53,591 bases of DNA from Wenzhouxiangella sp. (lineage in GTDB: Bacteria; Pseudomonadota; Gammaproteobacteria; Xanthomonadales; Wenzhouxiangellaceae). Under the pieces are notes generated by a model, which was not told the origin of the DNA, made no database searches, and saw only the letters and a program-made list of their open reading frames with translations. The position numbers and the translations under genes are program-made. The stretch lies in the NCBI GenBank assembly GCA_007123575.1, contig SKKV01000164.1, positions 1 to 53,591 of the forward strand, written 5' to 3'. The first letter of the stretch is position 1; every line of letters starts with the position of its first letter. Below, piece after piece: positions 1-7,167 of this stretch.

Positions 1-47
1 AGACCTGACAGACCCTATCTGTAATGCATATTGTGAGATTCTAGGGA

Positions 48-642
48 TGAAAATTCCCGCTCCCGGTAACATTCCAGATGAGGCAGCTGGGTAACCGAAT
101 TATGTGAGGCAACACGACCGGCCAAAGTAATTGTCGCTCAATAACCGGAGATTCTCGATCACAGTGAATTTCTCGCGGCGCAAGGGCTTCGATCACAGAA
201 AGAAATTGAGCGTTGGTTCCTTGATTGGGAGCTTGCTCACTGTGATGCACCTCTAGAGCTTGATCAGTTCGGCTTGGAGCATTTGAAGTGGTACGAAAGC
301 AGTCAGGAGCCAGTTGCCCTCCTGCTTCTGCCTACGCGGAACGGCTGGGAGACATTGGCATATATCAACTGGTTCGCCTCTCAAGGCCGCAACAGTCAAA
401 TGCTTGTGGCCCTGTTGCGCGACTGGAATTGGAACTATGGGGCTGAGCTGGTAGCCCATTATGGAACCATGCTTCAACTTATTGTCGACAAGCCGCCCAG
501 ATCGATTGAAAAAGCATTCGAGCTTGCCTGGCAACAGCACGCCGTTGCGCAATGTACAACGATACTGCCGGGCGTCTCGCCACGTGACCATGCCCGAGCG
601 CTTTTGCAGACTGACAGATGGTTTCTTCACGAGCGGCCGTAA
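48..642 (+). pseudogene. DUF4253 protein, apparently decayed at the 5' end
   Basis: The codons from 274 to 642 encode a good DUF4253 domain: a hydrophobic strand followed by NGWETLAY, then YGAELVAHYG, KPPRSIEKAFELA and the closing WFLHERP. The domain's function is unknown. The frame stays open upstream to 145 and still reads like protein (SEFLAAQGLRSQKEIERW), but it has a TAA at 142-144 and offers no ATG or GTG. The only standard start in frame is TTG 274, at the edge of the domain. An ATG at 48 opens another frame (MKIPAPGNIPDEAAG), which closes at 93-95. A frameshift near 80-95 plus the stop at 142 would explain this, so I favour a pseudogene. A short protein from TTG 274, or use of ATT 151, remains possible. 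Confidence 0.5.
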
Positions 643-907
643 TCAGCTCAACGACTAAGGTCTCAATCTGGTCTTTTAGACACCGAAAACGTGAGCTCGG
701 ATTGATCGTTCCGTCTGGGAGCAAAAGAGAATCTATGCGAATCAGTGGGCTCTGCCTACTCATACTTTAGTTCGCATAATGTATATTATGTATAATTAAA
801 GGTGTGCATAGATGTTTGGCTTGGGGGCCTTTCAACCTGAGTGAGTGAATCAGCCTGCCCCGTCAGGAGCAGGCTTAGGGGGTTTACGGCTCAGGGGGTT
901 TCCAGGC
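643..907. other. Intergenic region with AT-rich inverted repeat and hairpin
   Basis: This 265-bp gap has no convincing gene. It contains a low-GC tract (about 765-800) that stands out from the GC-rich surroundings and holds CATAAT-GTAT-ATTATG at 775-790, a perfect 6-bp inverted repeat of operator or promoter type. AGCCTGC (852-858) and GCAGGCT (869-875) form a 7-bp hairpin between this tract and the end of nrdJb. The hairpin has no T-run on either strand, so it is at best a weak terminator for nrdJb. A minus-strand frame at 479-763 begins just beside the AT-rich tract, but its C-terminal half is antisense to the DUF4253 domain. Confidence 0.5.
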
Positions 908-1678
908 TCAGCCGCATTTTGAATAGCCGCAGGCCAGGCAGGTTTGGCAGCCGTCCAGCAGGATCATGGCTTTGGTGTTGCATTTGAAGCAAACGGTGGC
1001 CGAGGCCGGGTAGCTGGCCTCGCCTGGTTGGCTGACTGCGGCCGCTCCGTTTTCCGGGTTGTCTGAATCAGTCAGGTTTTTTTTTTCCGCCGACTGCTGC
1101 TGTTCGCGGGCTTCGAATTCAGCGCGCTTTTGCTCCAGCATGAGCTGCTGTTGCTCGCTCATTTCGTCGGGCTCCAGCAAGCCGATGCGCTTGAGGTGGT
1201 GTTCGACCACCGCGCCGATATCGGCGACGATGGATGGCACGAAGCGTCCGCCGGGCTTGAAATACCCACCCTTGGGATCGAACACGGCTTGCAGCTCTTC
1301 CGACAGGAACGTGACATCACCGCCCTTCCGAAACACGGCGGACATGACCCGGGTCAGGGCCACGATCCACTGGAAGTGGTCCATGTTCTTGGAGTTGATG
1401 AAGATTTCGAACGGGCGTCGCTGCTCGTGCTCGGTACCGGCGTTGAGGATGATGTCGTTGATGGTGACATACAGGGCGTGGTCGTCCAGCGGCGTACGGA
1501 TCTTGTAGGTGGCACCTTCCAGACACTCCATGCCTTCGGGCCGCTCGAGCTTTTCATGCATGCGGATGATCTCAGCCTTTTTGCTGACATTTTTCTCCGC
1601 CTTGGCAGCTTCTTCCTTTTTGGCGTCGCGGACCTGGTAGCCGACGATTTTCTTGTCAATGCGTACAGTCATGATCAA
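908..1678 (-). CDS. nrdJb: NrdJb, C-terminal subunit of split class II ribonucleotide reductase
   Basis: This is a 256-residue partner of the B12-dependent ribonucleotide reductase encoded just upstream. It matches the NrdJb half described for Pseudomonas, where the class II enzyme is split into two genes. The body (about 60-175) includes DHALYVTINDI and the stretch around MSAVFRKGGD typical of the RNR-associated TSCPD region. A charged linker follows. The C-terminus is a cysteine-rich ribbon with Cys at 230, 233, 244, 247, 250 and 255, probably a metal site and/or the mobile dithiol that re-reduces the active site. The start overlaps the nrdJa stop by 4 nt (1675-1678), so the two are probably translated together in similar amounts. 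Confidence 0.9.
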   Translation of the reverse strand: MIMTVRIDKKIVGYQVRDAKKEEAAKAEKNVSKKAEIIRMHEKLERPEGMECLEGATYKIRTPLDDHALYVTINDIILNAGTEHEQRRPFEIFINSKNMDHFQWIVALTRVMSAVFRKGGDVTFLSEELQAVFDPKGGYFKPGGRFVPSIVADIGAVVEHHLKRIGLLEPDEMSEQQQLMLEQKRAEFEAREQQQSAEKKNLTDSDNPENGAAAVSQPGEASYPASATVCFKCNTKAMILLDGCQTCLACGYSKCG

Positions 1679-4600
1679 AACTTCCCGTAGTAGCCTTCTT
1701 TAAGGGCGTCAAACAGATTGGCCGCGGTGTGGGTTTCGCCGTCGTACTCGACTTCCTCGTTACCCTTCAGCTCCATGGTTGAACCGTCTTCCAGTTCGAA
1801 CACGTAAGTGGTCGACTCAAGGTCTTTATCAGTGACCAGTACGCCCTGGAAGGCTTCGGGGTTGAAGCGGAAGGTGGTGCAGCCTTTCAGCCCTTGCTCC
1901 CAGGCAAACATGTAGATGTTCTTGAAGTCTTCGTAGGGGTAGTCGGTGGGCACGTTGGCGGTCTTGGAAATGGATGAATCGATCCACTTCTGCGCGGCGG
2001 CCTGGATGGCAACGTGCTCCTTGGGCGTGATGTTTTCAGCCGTGATGAAATAGTCCGGCAGCTGTTCTTCCGGATTTTCCGAATACGGCATGGCGGCAGG
2101 ATTGACCAGGGTTCGGTAAGCCAGCAGCTCGTAGGAGTAGACACTGACTTTCTCTTTACTCTTGCGCCCTTCCCTGATCACGTTGCGGTTGTAGTGATGG
2201 GCAAAGCTGGGCTCGATGCCGTTGGATGCGTTGTTGGCCAGCGACAGCGAGATGGTGCCGGTAGGCGCAATGGAGGTGTGGTGGGAGAAGCGGGCACCGG
2301 TTTCGGCCAGTCGGTCGACCAGCTCGGGCGCTACTTCGGCCACTTTCTGCATGTAGCGGCTGTAGCGCGCGTGCAGGATGCGGCCTGGTACGCGATCACC
2401 CGGCTTGTAGCCGTCGCGCGCCATTTCCGGGCGCAGCCTGAGCATTTGCGGCGTGACTTCGAAATCGTCGTTCATGATCGGTGCCGGGCCCTTCTCTTCG
2501 GCAAGTTCAAGCGCTACTTCCCATCCGGCCACGGCCATTTCGCGGGCCACGCGTTCAGTGAACTCCAGAGAATCACCGCGCCCGTACTGCTTGCGCAGCA
2601 TGGTCAGGGTTGAGCCTAAGCCTAAGAAACCCATGCCGTGGCGGCGTTTGTACTCGATTTCACGGCGCTGCTGTTCAAGCGGCAAGCCGTTGATTTCAAC
2701 CACGTTGTCGAGCATGCGGGTAAAGATCTTGACCGTGCGCCGGTATTCGTCCCAGTTGAACCGGGCCTTCTCGGTGAATGGCTCTTCCACGAACCGGGTC
2801 AGATTGACTGAACCGAGCAGGCAAGCGCCGTAGGCCGGAAGCGGCTGTTCGCCACAGTTGTGGGCATGCAGGCCGTTACCGTCAAAGGTGTTGATGCCGG
2901 GGATCTGGACGTCGTACACGTCTTCCACACCATCGTTTTCGATGCTGACGACACGGGCGACGAACCGCTCGCGATTCAGGCGTCGGACGTATCCACCGAG
3001 CAAGCCCTCAAGACGAGCCTGCTTGGCGCTGTCGTTAAAGCCGATTCTATCAAGGAAACGCTCAAGGTTTTCGCCGCTGATGACCAGTTCATGCTGAGCG
3101 CGGGTGGCGTAGTGACGCTGACCGCCCTGCCCGTCTGGTAGCAGCGCGGAGCCTGCAGCTCTGCGATCGCGGTAAATGCTTGAGGCAATGCCCAGGCGCA
3201 GCAGCATGCGCTGGACGGCTTCCAGGCAATCAAGGTTGGACTGGGACAGGCGAACACTCACGCCCTTGGTTTGCGTGCCTTGAACGCTGCCATCGGCATC
3301 GAACAGGCCGCGCAGGAAACCGCGATAAGCATTTGATGAGGCCTGTTCCAGCGCCGGGGTGATCGTTTTGTTGCCCGGCGAAATGCCCATGTCGGTGGCC
3401 AGATCACGCAAGGCGGCGGTTGACAGGCGAAACTCGTCTCGACCGGCAACATGCTGCCAGCCACGGAAATCGGCGCGGTGTGGCATGCTGCGCGCGGCCG
3501 TTTCGGCGGCAGCCATGACCGAATCAGCACCTGTGGCAATGGGATCTCCATTGACAGTCTTCGCCTCCTGCCAGACCGACAGCACGGCCTTATCAGCATT
3601 CAAGGTTCCGTCACCGACCAGCAGGCCGAGCAGGTAACCCTGGTTCTCATCCAGCGCTCCGTCCCAGTTCAGATCGGCACCATGATTGTTCAGCAATACC
3701 CGGTCGCCTGCTTGCAGCTGTCCGGCCTCGCACCACTCGGTATCCGTGCGGTAGCGGCTGAAATGGCTGACCCGTCGCACGCGGTGGTCGTGGGTCAGAC
3801 GGATCTTGTAGCCTTCGGCCGTTTGCAAACGCACTACTACGGACTTGGTTGCCGTGCGGAAAAAGCCCTGCGGGCCGCTGAGATGGGCCTTGCCGTCCAC
3901 GATTGCGCTGAACGGCTGGCCCAGCAGCGAGCTGACCTGGCGCGGGCCTCCGACGGTCTGGACCCAGGTATCGGCGGTTACGCACGGATTGGTCGCGCGG
4001 ATGTTTTCGCACCACCAGTTGTTGTTTTGTTCGTTGATGCGGTCGACCAGGACGAACCCGGGTTCGGCAAAGTCATAGGTCGAGGTCATGATCATGTTCC
4101 ACAGCCGCCGGGCTGGCACGGTCTTGTAGACGCGGCAAGCGACCAGGCCTTGTTCGTTTTCGACGTAGCCTGAGGTCGTTGGCCAGTCGCGCCAGATGAT
4201 CTTGGCCGGATCTGACAGGTCCAGTTCGTCGACCTCGCTTTCCAGGACAGGAAAGACCAGCGGCCAGTCTTTATCGTCGCGGACGGCGCGCAGGAAGTCG
4301 TCGGTGATCAGCAGCGAGCAGTTGAACTGGCGCAAGACACCGTTCTCGCGCTTGGCGCGGATAAAGTCGACGACGTCCGGGTGCGAGATGTCGAAGGTGG
4401 CCATCTGTGCGCCGCGGCGGCCACCGGCCGACGAAACCGTGAAGCACATCTTGTCGTAGATGTCCATGAACGACAGCGGGCCGGAGGTGTAGGCACCGGC
4501 ACCGGAGACGTAAGCGCCCTTGGGCCGCAAGGTGGAAAACTCGTAGCCGATGCCGCAGCCGGCTTTCAGGGTCAGGCCCGCTTCGTGGACCTTGCCCAGA

Positions 4601-4947
4601 ATGTCGTTCATCGAGTCACCGATGGTGCCCGACACGGTGCAGTTGATGGTCGAGGTGGCCGGCTTGTGGGCCAGGGCGCCGGCATTGGAGGTGATTCGCC
4701 CGGCCGGAATGGCACCGCGGCGCAGCGCCCAGAGAAACTCGCGATACCAGTGTTCTCGGGCATCACCGCCCTCCTCCACTTCGGCTAGCGCCCTGGCGAC
4801 GCGCTTGTAAGTGTCGTCGATCTCGACGTCGATGATTTCCCCCGTTTTTGACTTGAGGCGGTACTTCTTGTCCCAGATATCCAGCGATGCTTCCTGGAAA
4901 GCAATCTCGGGGAGTGCCTCAGTCAAGGCTTGTGCCGAAACGCTCAT
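1675..4947 (-). CDS. nrdJa: NrdJa, adenosylcobalamin-dependent ribonucleotide reductase, intein-containing precursor
   Basis: The catalytic subunit reduces ribonucleotides to deoxyribonucleotides with a thiyl radical made from adenosylcobalamin, so it needs no oxygen. The precursor is 1090 residues; removing the 376-residue intein (322-697) leaves 714. The radical motif N-P-C-G-E is split by the intein: N320-P321 lie before it and C698-G-E after it. C709, eleven residues after C698, fits the spacing between the radical cysteine and one redox cysteine in class II enzymes; C103 (STINCTVSG) is the likely partner. The start is supported by AAGAGG (4955-4960), 7 nt ahead of the ATG. nrdJb follows with a 4-nt overlap. 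NrdR and DnaA boxes lie upstream. Confidence 0.96.
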   Translation of the reverse strand: MSVSAQALTEALPEIAFQEASLDIWDKKYRLKSKTGEIIDVEIDDTYKRVARALAEVEEGGDAREHWYREFLWALRRGAIPAGRITSNAGALAHKPATSTINCTVSGTIGDSMNDILGKVHEAGLTLKAGCGIGYEFSTLRPKGAYVSGAGAYTSGPLSFMDIYDKMCFTVSSAGGRRGAQMATFDISHPDVVDFIRAKRENGVLRQFNCSLLITDDFLRAVRDDKDWPLVFPVLESEVDELDLSDPAKIIWRDWPTTSGYVENEQGLVACRVYKTVPARRLWNMIMTSTYDFAEPGFVLVDRINEQNNNWWCENIRATNPCVTADTWVQTVGGPRQVSSLLGQPFSAIVDGKAHLSGPQGFFRTATKSVVVRLQTAEGYKIRLTHDHRVRRVSHFSRYRTDTEWCEAGQLQAGDRVLLNNHGADLNWDGALDENQGYLLGLLVGDGTLNADKAVLSVWQEAKTVNGDPIATGADSVMAAAETAARSMPHRADFRGWQHVAGRDEFRLSTAALRDLATDMGISPGNKTITPALEQASSNAYRGFLRGLFDADGSVQGTQTKGVSVRLSQSNLDCLEAVQRMLLRLGIASSIYRDRRAAGSALLPDGQGGQRHYATRAQHELVISGENLERFLDRIGFNDSAKQARLEGLLGGYVRRLNRERFVARVVSIENDGVEDVYDVQIPGINTFDGNGLHAHNCGEQPLPAYGACLLGSVNLTRFVEEPFTEKARFNWDEYRRTVKIFTRMLDNVVEINGLPLEQQRREIEYKRRHGMGFLGLGSTLTMLRKQYGRGDSLEFTERVAREMAVAGWEVALELAEEKGPAPIMNDDFEVTPQMLRLRPEMARDGYKPGDRVPGRILHARYSRYMQKVAEVAPELVDRLAETGARFSHHTSIAPTGTISLSLANNASNGIEPSFAHHYNRNVIREGRKSKEKVSVYSYELLAYRTLVNPAAMPYSENPEEQLPDYFITAENITPKEHVAIQAAAQKWIDSSISKTANVPTDYPYEDFKNIYMFAWEQGLKGCTTFRFNPEAFQGVLVTDKDLESTTYVFELEDGSTMELKGNEEVEYDGETHTAANLFDALKEGYYGKF
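2857..3984 (-). other. LAGLIDADG intein in the NrdJa active site
   Basis: This in-frame protein intron of 376 residues lies inside nrdJa. It starts at Cys322 of the precursor (block A, CVTADTWVQ) and ends with NGLHAHN, followed by extein Cys698. Splicing block B has the TxxH motif (LTHDHRV), and block F reads VYDVQIPG. Two dodecapeptide motifs of a LAGLIDADG homing endonuclease are intact, GYLLGLLVGDG and FLRGLFDADG, with the metal-binding Asp at intein residues 125 and 231. All residues expected for class 1 splicing are present (Cys1, TxxH, His-Asn, Cys+1), so it should splice. No disruption is seen and base composition resembles the flanks. Homing activity is inferred from the motifs only. 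Confidence 0.95.
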
Positions 4948-4982
4948 GCCGCAACCTCTTGAAATTGGATGTTTGTTATAAG

Positions 4983-4991
4983 TTATCCACA
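4983..4991 (+). promoter_or_regulatory. DnaA box upstream of nrdJa
   Basis: TTATCCACA is an exact match to the strong DnaA box consensus TTATNCACA, 36 nt from the nrdJa start codon. A second site with one mismatch, TTACCCACA, lies at 5006-5014. DnaA controls the nrdAB operon in E. coli, so a similar link between replication initiation and dNTP supply is plausible here for a class II enzyme. The perfect box lies just upstream of the best -10 candidate on the minus strand (TATAAC, 4975-4980). Confidence 0.6.
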
Positions 4992-5009
4992 GGTTGCTCA
5001 GTCACTTAC

Positions 5010-5025
5010 CCACAACCTGTTGTGC
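5010..5025 (-). promoter_or_regulatory. NrdR box, promoter-proximal
   Basis: CCACAACCTGTTGTGC fits the NrdR-box pattern (acaCwAtATaTwGtgt) at the conserved CAA...TTG arms and is palindromic (CACAA-cctg-TTGTG). It lies exactly 32 bp from a second box, the usual spacing of about three helical turns for paired NrdR sites. It overlaps the imperfect DnaA box at 5006-5014. NrdR is a dATP/ATP-sensing repressor of RNR genes. The nrdR gene itself is not in this window. Confidence 0.65.
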
Positions 5026-5041
5026 CCGATGCTAACACTAG

Positions 5042-5057
5042 GCACAATATCTTGTGC
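5042..5057 (-). promoter_or_regulatory. NrdR box, promoter-distal
   Basis: GCACAATATCTTGTGC is a near-ideal NrdR box within a longer perfect palindrome (GGCACAA-TATC-TTGTGCC, 5041-5058). With the box at 5010-5025 it forms the standard NrdR pair upstream of nrdJa. It also lies about 45 bp before trmL on the opposite strand, so NrdR could influence both genes. Confidence 0.75.
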
Positions 5058-5101
5058 CCGCAGCATACGATACGCGCTTGCGCACCGGGATTCAAGCAGA
5101 C

Positions 5102-5644
5102 ATGACTCAGACCCACGAATTTGCAACGCAGGCAACGGCTGACAGCTCGGATCAGGTCCCTGCCCTGCTCCATATCGTTCTTTACGAGCCGGAAATTCCG
5201 CCCAACACCGGCAATATCATTCGCCTGTGTGCCAACCTGCCGGCGCGGCTGCACCTGGTCGGCCCGCTGGGGTTTGTTCTTGACGACAAACGCCTGCGCC
5301 GCGCCGGGCTGGACCATACGGAGCGGAGTCGGGTGCACCAGTACAAGGCGCTGGATGACTGCATGGCAGCACTGGAGGGCTCGCGCTGGCTGGCATTTTC
5401 CACCCGCGCCGAGCGCTGCTACAGCGAATGTCAGTTCCAGGCTGGTGATGCGCTGTTGTTCGGGCCGGAAACGCGTGGCTTGCCGGGGGCGGTGTTGCAG
5501 CGCTTTGCGGCGGAATGCAGGCTGCGCATCCCGCAGCAGCCCAGTTCAAGAAGCCTGAATCTGTCGAATGCGGTGGCGGTCGCCGCCTTTGAGGCCTGGC
5601 GACAGATGAAGTTTGTCTTGCCCCCTACTCCGTCTCGCGCTTGA
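5102..5644 (+). CDS. trmL: tRNA (cytidine/uridine-34-2'-O)-methyltransferase TrmL
   Basis: This SPOUT-family methyltransferase adds a 2'-O-methyl group to the wobble base of certain leucine tRNAs, using S-adenosylmethionine. Family motifs are clear: LYEPEIPPNTGNIIRLCAN near the start, DDKRLRRAGLD, LLFGPETRGLP, and the knot segment SSRSLNLSNAVAVAAFEAWRQ near the end. I chose ATG 5102 over GTG 5054 because the E. coli protein begins close to LHIVLYEPEIPP and the longer start would run through the NrdR palindrome. It is divergent from nrdJa. Its last 20 nt overlap the 3' end of gpsA on the other strand (5625-5644), so the two genes converge with shared sequence. Confidence 0.92.
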   Translation: MTQTHEFATQATADSSDQVPALLHIVLYEPEIPPNTGNIIRLCANLPARLHLVGPLGFVLDDKRLRRAGLDHTERSRVHQYKALDDCMAALEGSRWLAFSTRAERCYSECQFQAGDALLFGPETRGLPGAVLQRFAAECRLRIPQQPSSRSLNLSNAVAVAAFEAWRQMKFVLPPTPSRA

Positions 5645-6626
5645 TATCGCGTTCCATCAGCTTGGTAACGCCGGTGCGGGCGCTCCAGCCCTTGAACAGG
5701 ATGCCATGAACCTGTTCGGTAATTGGCATTTCCACGCCCATGCGCTCGGCCAGACGCATGGTTTCCTCGGCAGTCTTGATGCCCTCGACCACTTGGCCAA
5801 TCTCGGCCACGGCTTGTTCGATGGTTTGACCGCGCCCCAGGGCCAGCCCCAGTCGGCGATTGCGTGACAGGTCGCCGGTGCAGGTCAGAACCAGATCGCC
5901 GATGCCGGCCAGGCCCATCAGGGTGCGCGGGTCGGCCTTGAGTGCCTTGCCCAGGCGCATGGTTTCGGCCAGCCCACGGGTGATCAGGGCGGCCCGGGTG
6001 TTCGCACCAAGCGACATGCCGTCGGCCATGCCGCAGGCCACCGCCAGCACGTTCTTGATCGCTCCACCCAGTTCGGCGCCGACCAGGTCGGCGGTGTAGT
6101 AGGCGCGAAAGCCGGAGCCGTGCAACAATGCGGCCCAGGTGGCGCCAAAATCCGGCGTGCTGGCGGCCACGGTGACCGCAGTTGGCAGTCCGGCAGCAAC
6201 ATCCCTGGCAAAAGAAGGCCCGGTAACCAGGGCCAGCGGCATGTCGGATCCCAGGTGTTCTTCGACCACCTCGTGCAGCAGGCGACCGTTGCCGGGCTCA
6301 AAACCCTTGGTCGCCCAGGCCAGGCCGCTATCCTCGCTGACGTAGGGCTGAATTTGCTTCAGCGTTTCCGGAAAGGCGTGCGAGGGCGTGACGATCAAGA
6401 ATCGCTGCGCGTTGGCAAGTGCCGCGTCGAGATCAGCGGTGACGGTGATGTTGCTGGCCAGTGGGAATTCCGGCAGATAGCGCCGGTTGAGGCGTTGCCG
6501 CTGCATTTGCCCGGCCTGTTCGGCATCGCGTGCCCACAGGCTGACCTCGTGGTTCAGGCGGGCAAGTTGCATGGCCAGGGCGGTCCCCCAGGAACCGGCC
6601 CCGAGCACGGCAACGCGCGAGCTCAC
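5625..6626 (-). CDS. gpsA: Glycerol-3-phosphate dehydrogenase [NAD(P)+]
   Basis: GpsA reduces dihydroxyacetone phosphate to sn-glycerol 3-phosphate, the backbone for phospholipids, in the cytosol. The 333-residue length is normal. The Rossmann motif GAGSWGTALA is at residues 9-18, and the catalytic-lysine region reads GGAIKNVLAVACGM, followed by GANTRAALITRGLAE. Its ATG overlaps the secB stop by 4 nt, so it is coupled to secB as in many gammaproteobacteria. The 3' end overlaps trmL on the opposite strand. No terminator is visible between the converging genes. Confidence 0.97.
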   Translation of the reverse strand: MSSRVAVLGAGSWGTALAMQLARLNHEVSLWARDAEQAGQMQRQRLNRRYLPEFPLASNITVTADLDAALANAQRFLIVTPSHAFPETLKQIQPYVSEDSGLAWATKGFEPGNGRLLHEVVEEHLGSDMPLALVTGPSFARDVAAGLPTAVTVAASTPDFGATWAALLHGSGFRAYYTADLVGAELGGAIKNVLAVACGMADGMSLGANTRAALITRGLAETMRLGKALKADPRTLMGLAGIGDLVLTCTGDLSRNRRLGLALGRGQTIEQAVAEIGQVVEGIKTAEETMRLAERMGVEMPITEQVHGILFKGWSARTGVTKLMERDIKRETE

Positions 6627-7129
6627 TGCTCGCTTTCTCCGGCATTCTGCTGCCTGGCCTGCGCTTCAGCCATGCGCTGGCGGAATACGGCTTCGAAATT
6701 GATCGGCTGAATCGGCGGCAGGTAAAAGCCACCGGCCTGGACCATATTTGATACCTGGGTGCGGTTGTAGGGGAACAGCACGTTCGGGCACAGTACGTTG
6801 ATGACGTAGGGCATCTGGTCGTTGCTGAATCCGGCGAACTGGAACAGACCGCCATACTGCACTTCGCAGATGAACGCGGTCTTGTCGGCCTGCTTGGCGG
6901 TCACGGTGACGGTGAGCACCACTTCCCAGCGGTCGTCGCTGATCTGGTTGGTGCGCTGGCCCAGGTTGAGGTTGATGTCGGGCTGGCCCTGGGACTGCTC
7001 GAGTTCGGTGGGCGAAAGGGCTTCGAAGGAAGCATCCTTCAGAAACACGTGCTGTACCACCATCTGCGCGCCCTGCTGCTGCTCGCCAGGTTGTGCGGCG
7101 GCTTCCGGGGTTTGGTTTTCGTCTGCCAT
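6623..7129 (-). CDS. secB: Protein-export chaperone SecB
   Basis: SecB is the tetrameric cytosolic chaperone that holds pre-proteins unfolded and hands them to SecA. The 168-residue protein has the SecB core (VQHVFLKDASFEALSP, VVLTVTVTAKQ, ICEVQYGGLFQFAG, CPNVLFPYNRTQVSNM, GGFYLPPIQPINFE). The N-terminal Gln/Ala-rich tail and C-terminal tail are somewhat longer than in E. coli. It lies between the membrane rhodanese gene and gpsA. The glutaredoxin gene grxC, which sits between yibN and secB in E. coli, is absent here. Confidence 0.97.
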   Translation of the reverse strand: MADENQTPEAAAQPGEQQQGAQMVVQHVFLKDASFEALSPTELEQSQGQPDINLNLGQRTNQISDDRWEVVLTVTVTAKQADKTAFICEVQYGGLFQFAGFSNDQMPYVINVLCPNVLFPYNRTQVSNMVQAGGFYLPPIQPINFEAVFRQRMAEAQARQQNAGESEQ

Positions 7130-7167
7130 GTCTTGGTCAATCCTGTTTGGTCAAAAGTTGTAAATGA

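Noticed and set aside
479-763. 94-residue minus-strand frame antisense to DUF4253
   Set aside because: First half could be a real remnant, but the second half is antisense and I know no family; kept only as a finding.
1130-1690. 186-residue plus-strand frame opposite nrdJb
   Set aside because: It is exactly antisense to a well-conserved gene and has no family motif; a result of GC-rich codon use.
3451-4173. 240-residue plus-strand frame opposite the intein
   Set aside because: Antisense to the intein and N-extein; composition typical of a shadow frame.
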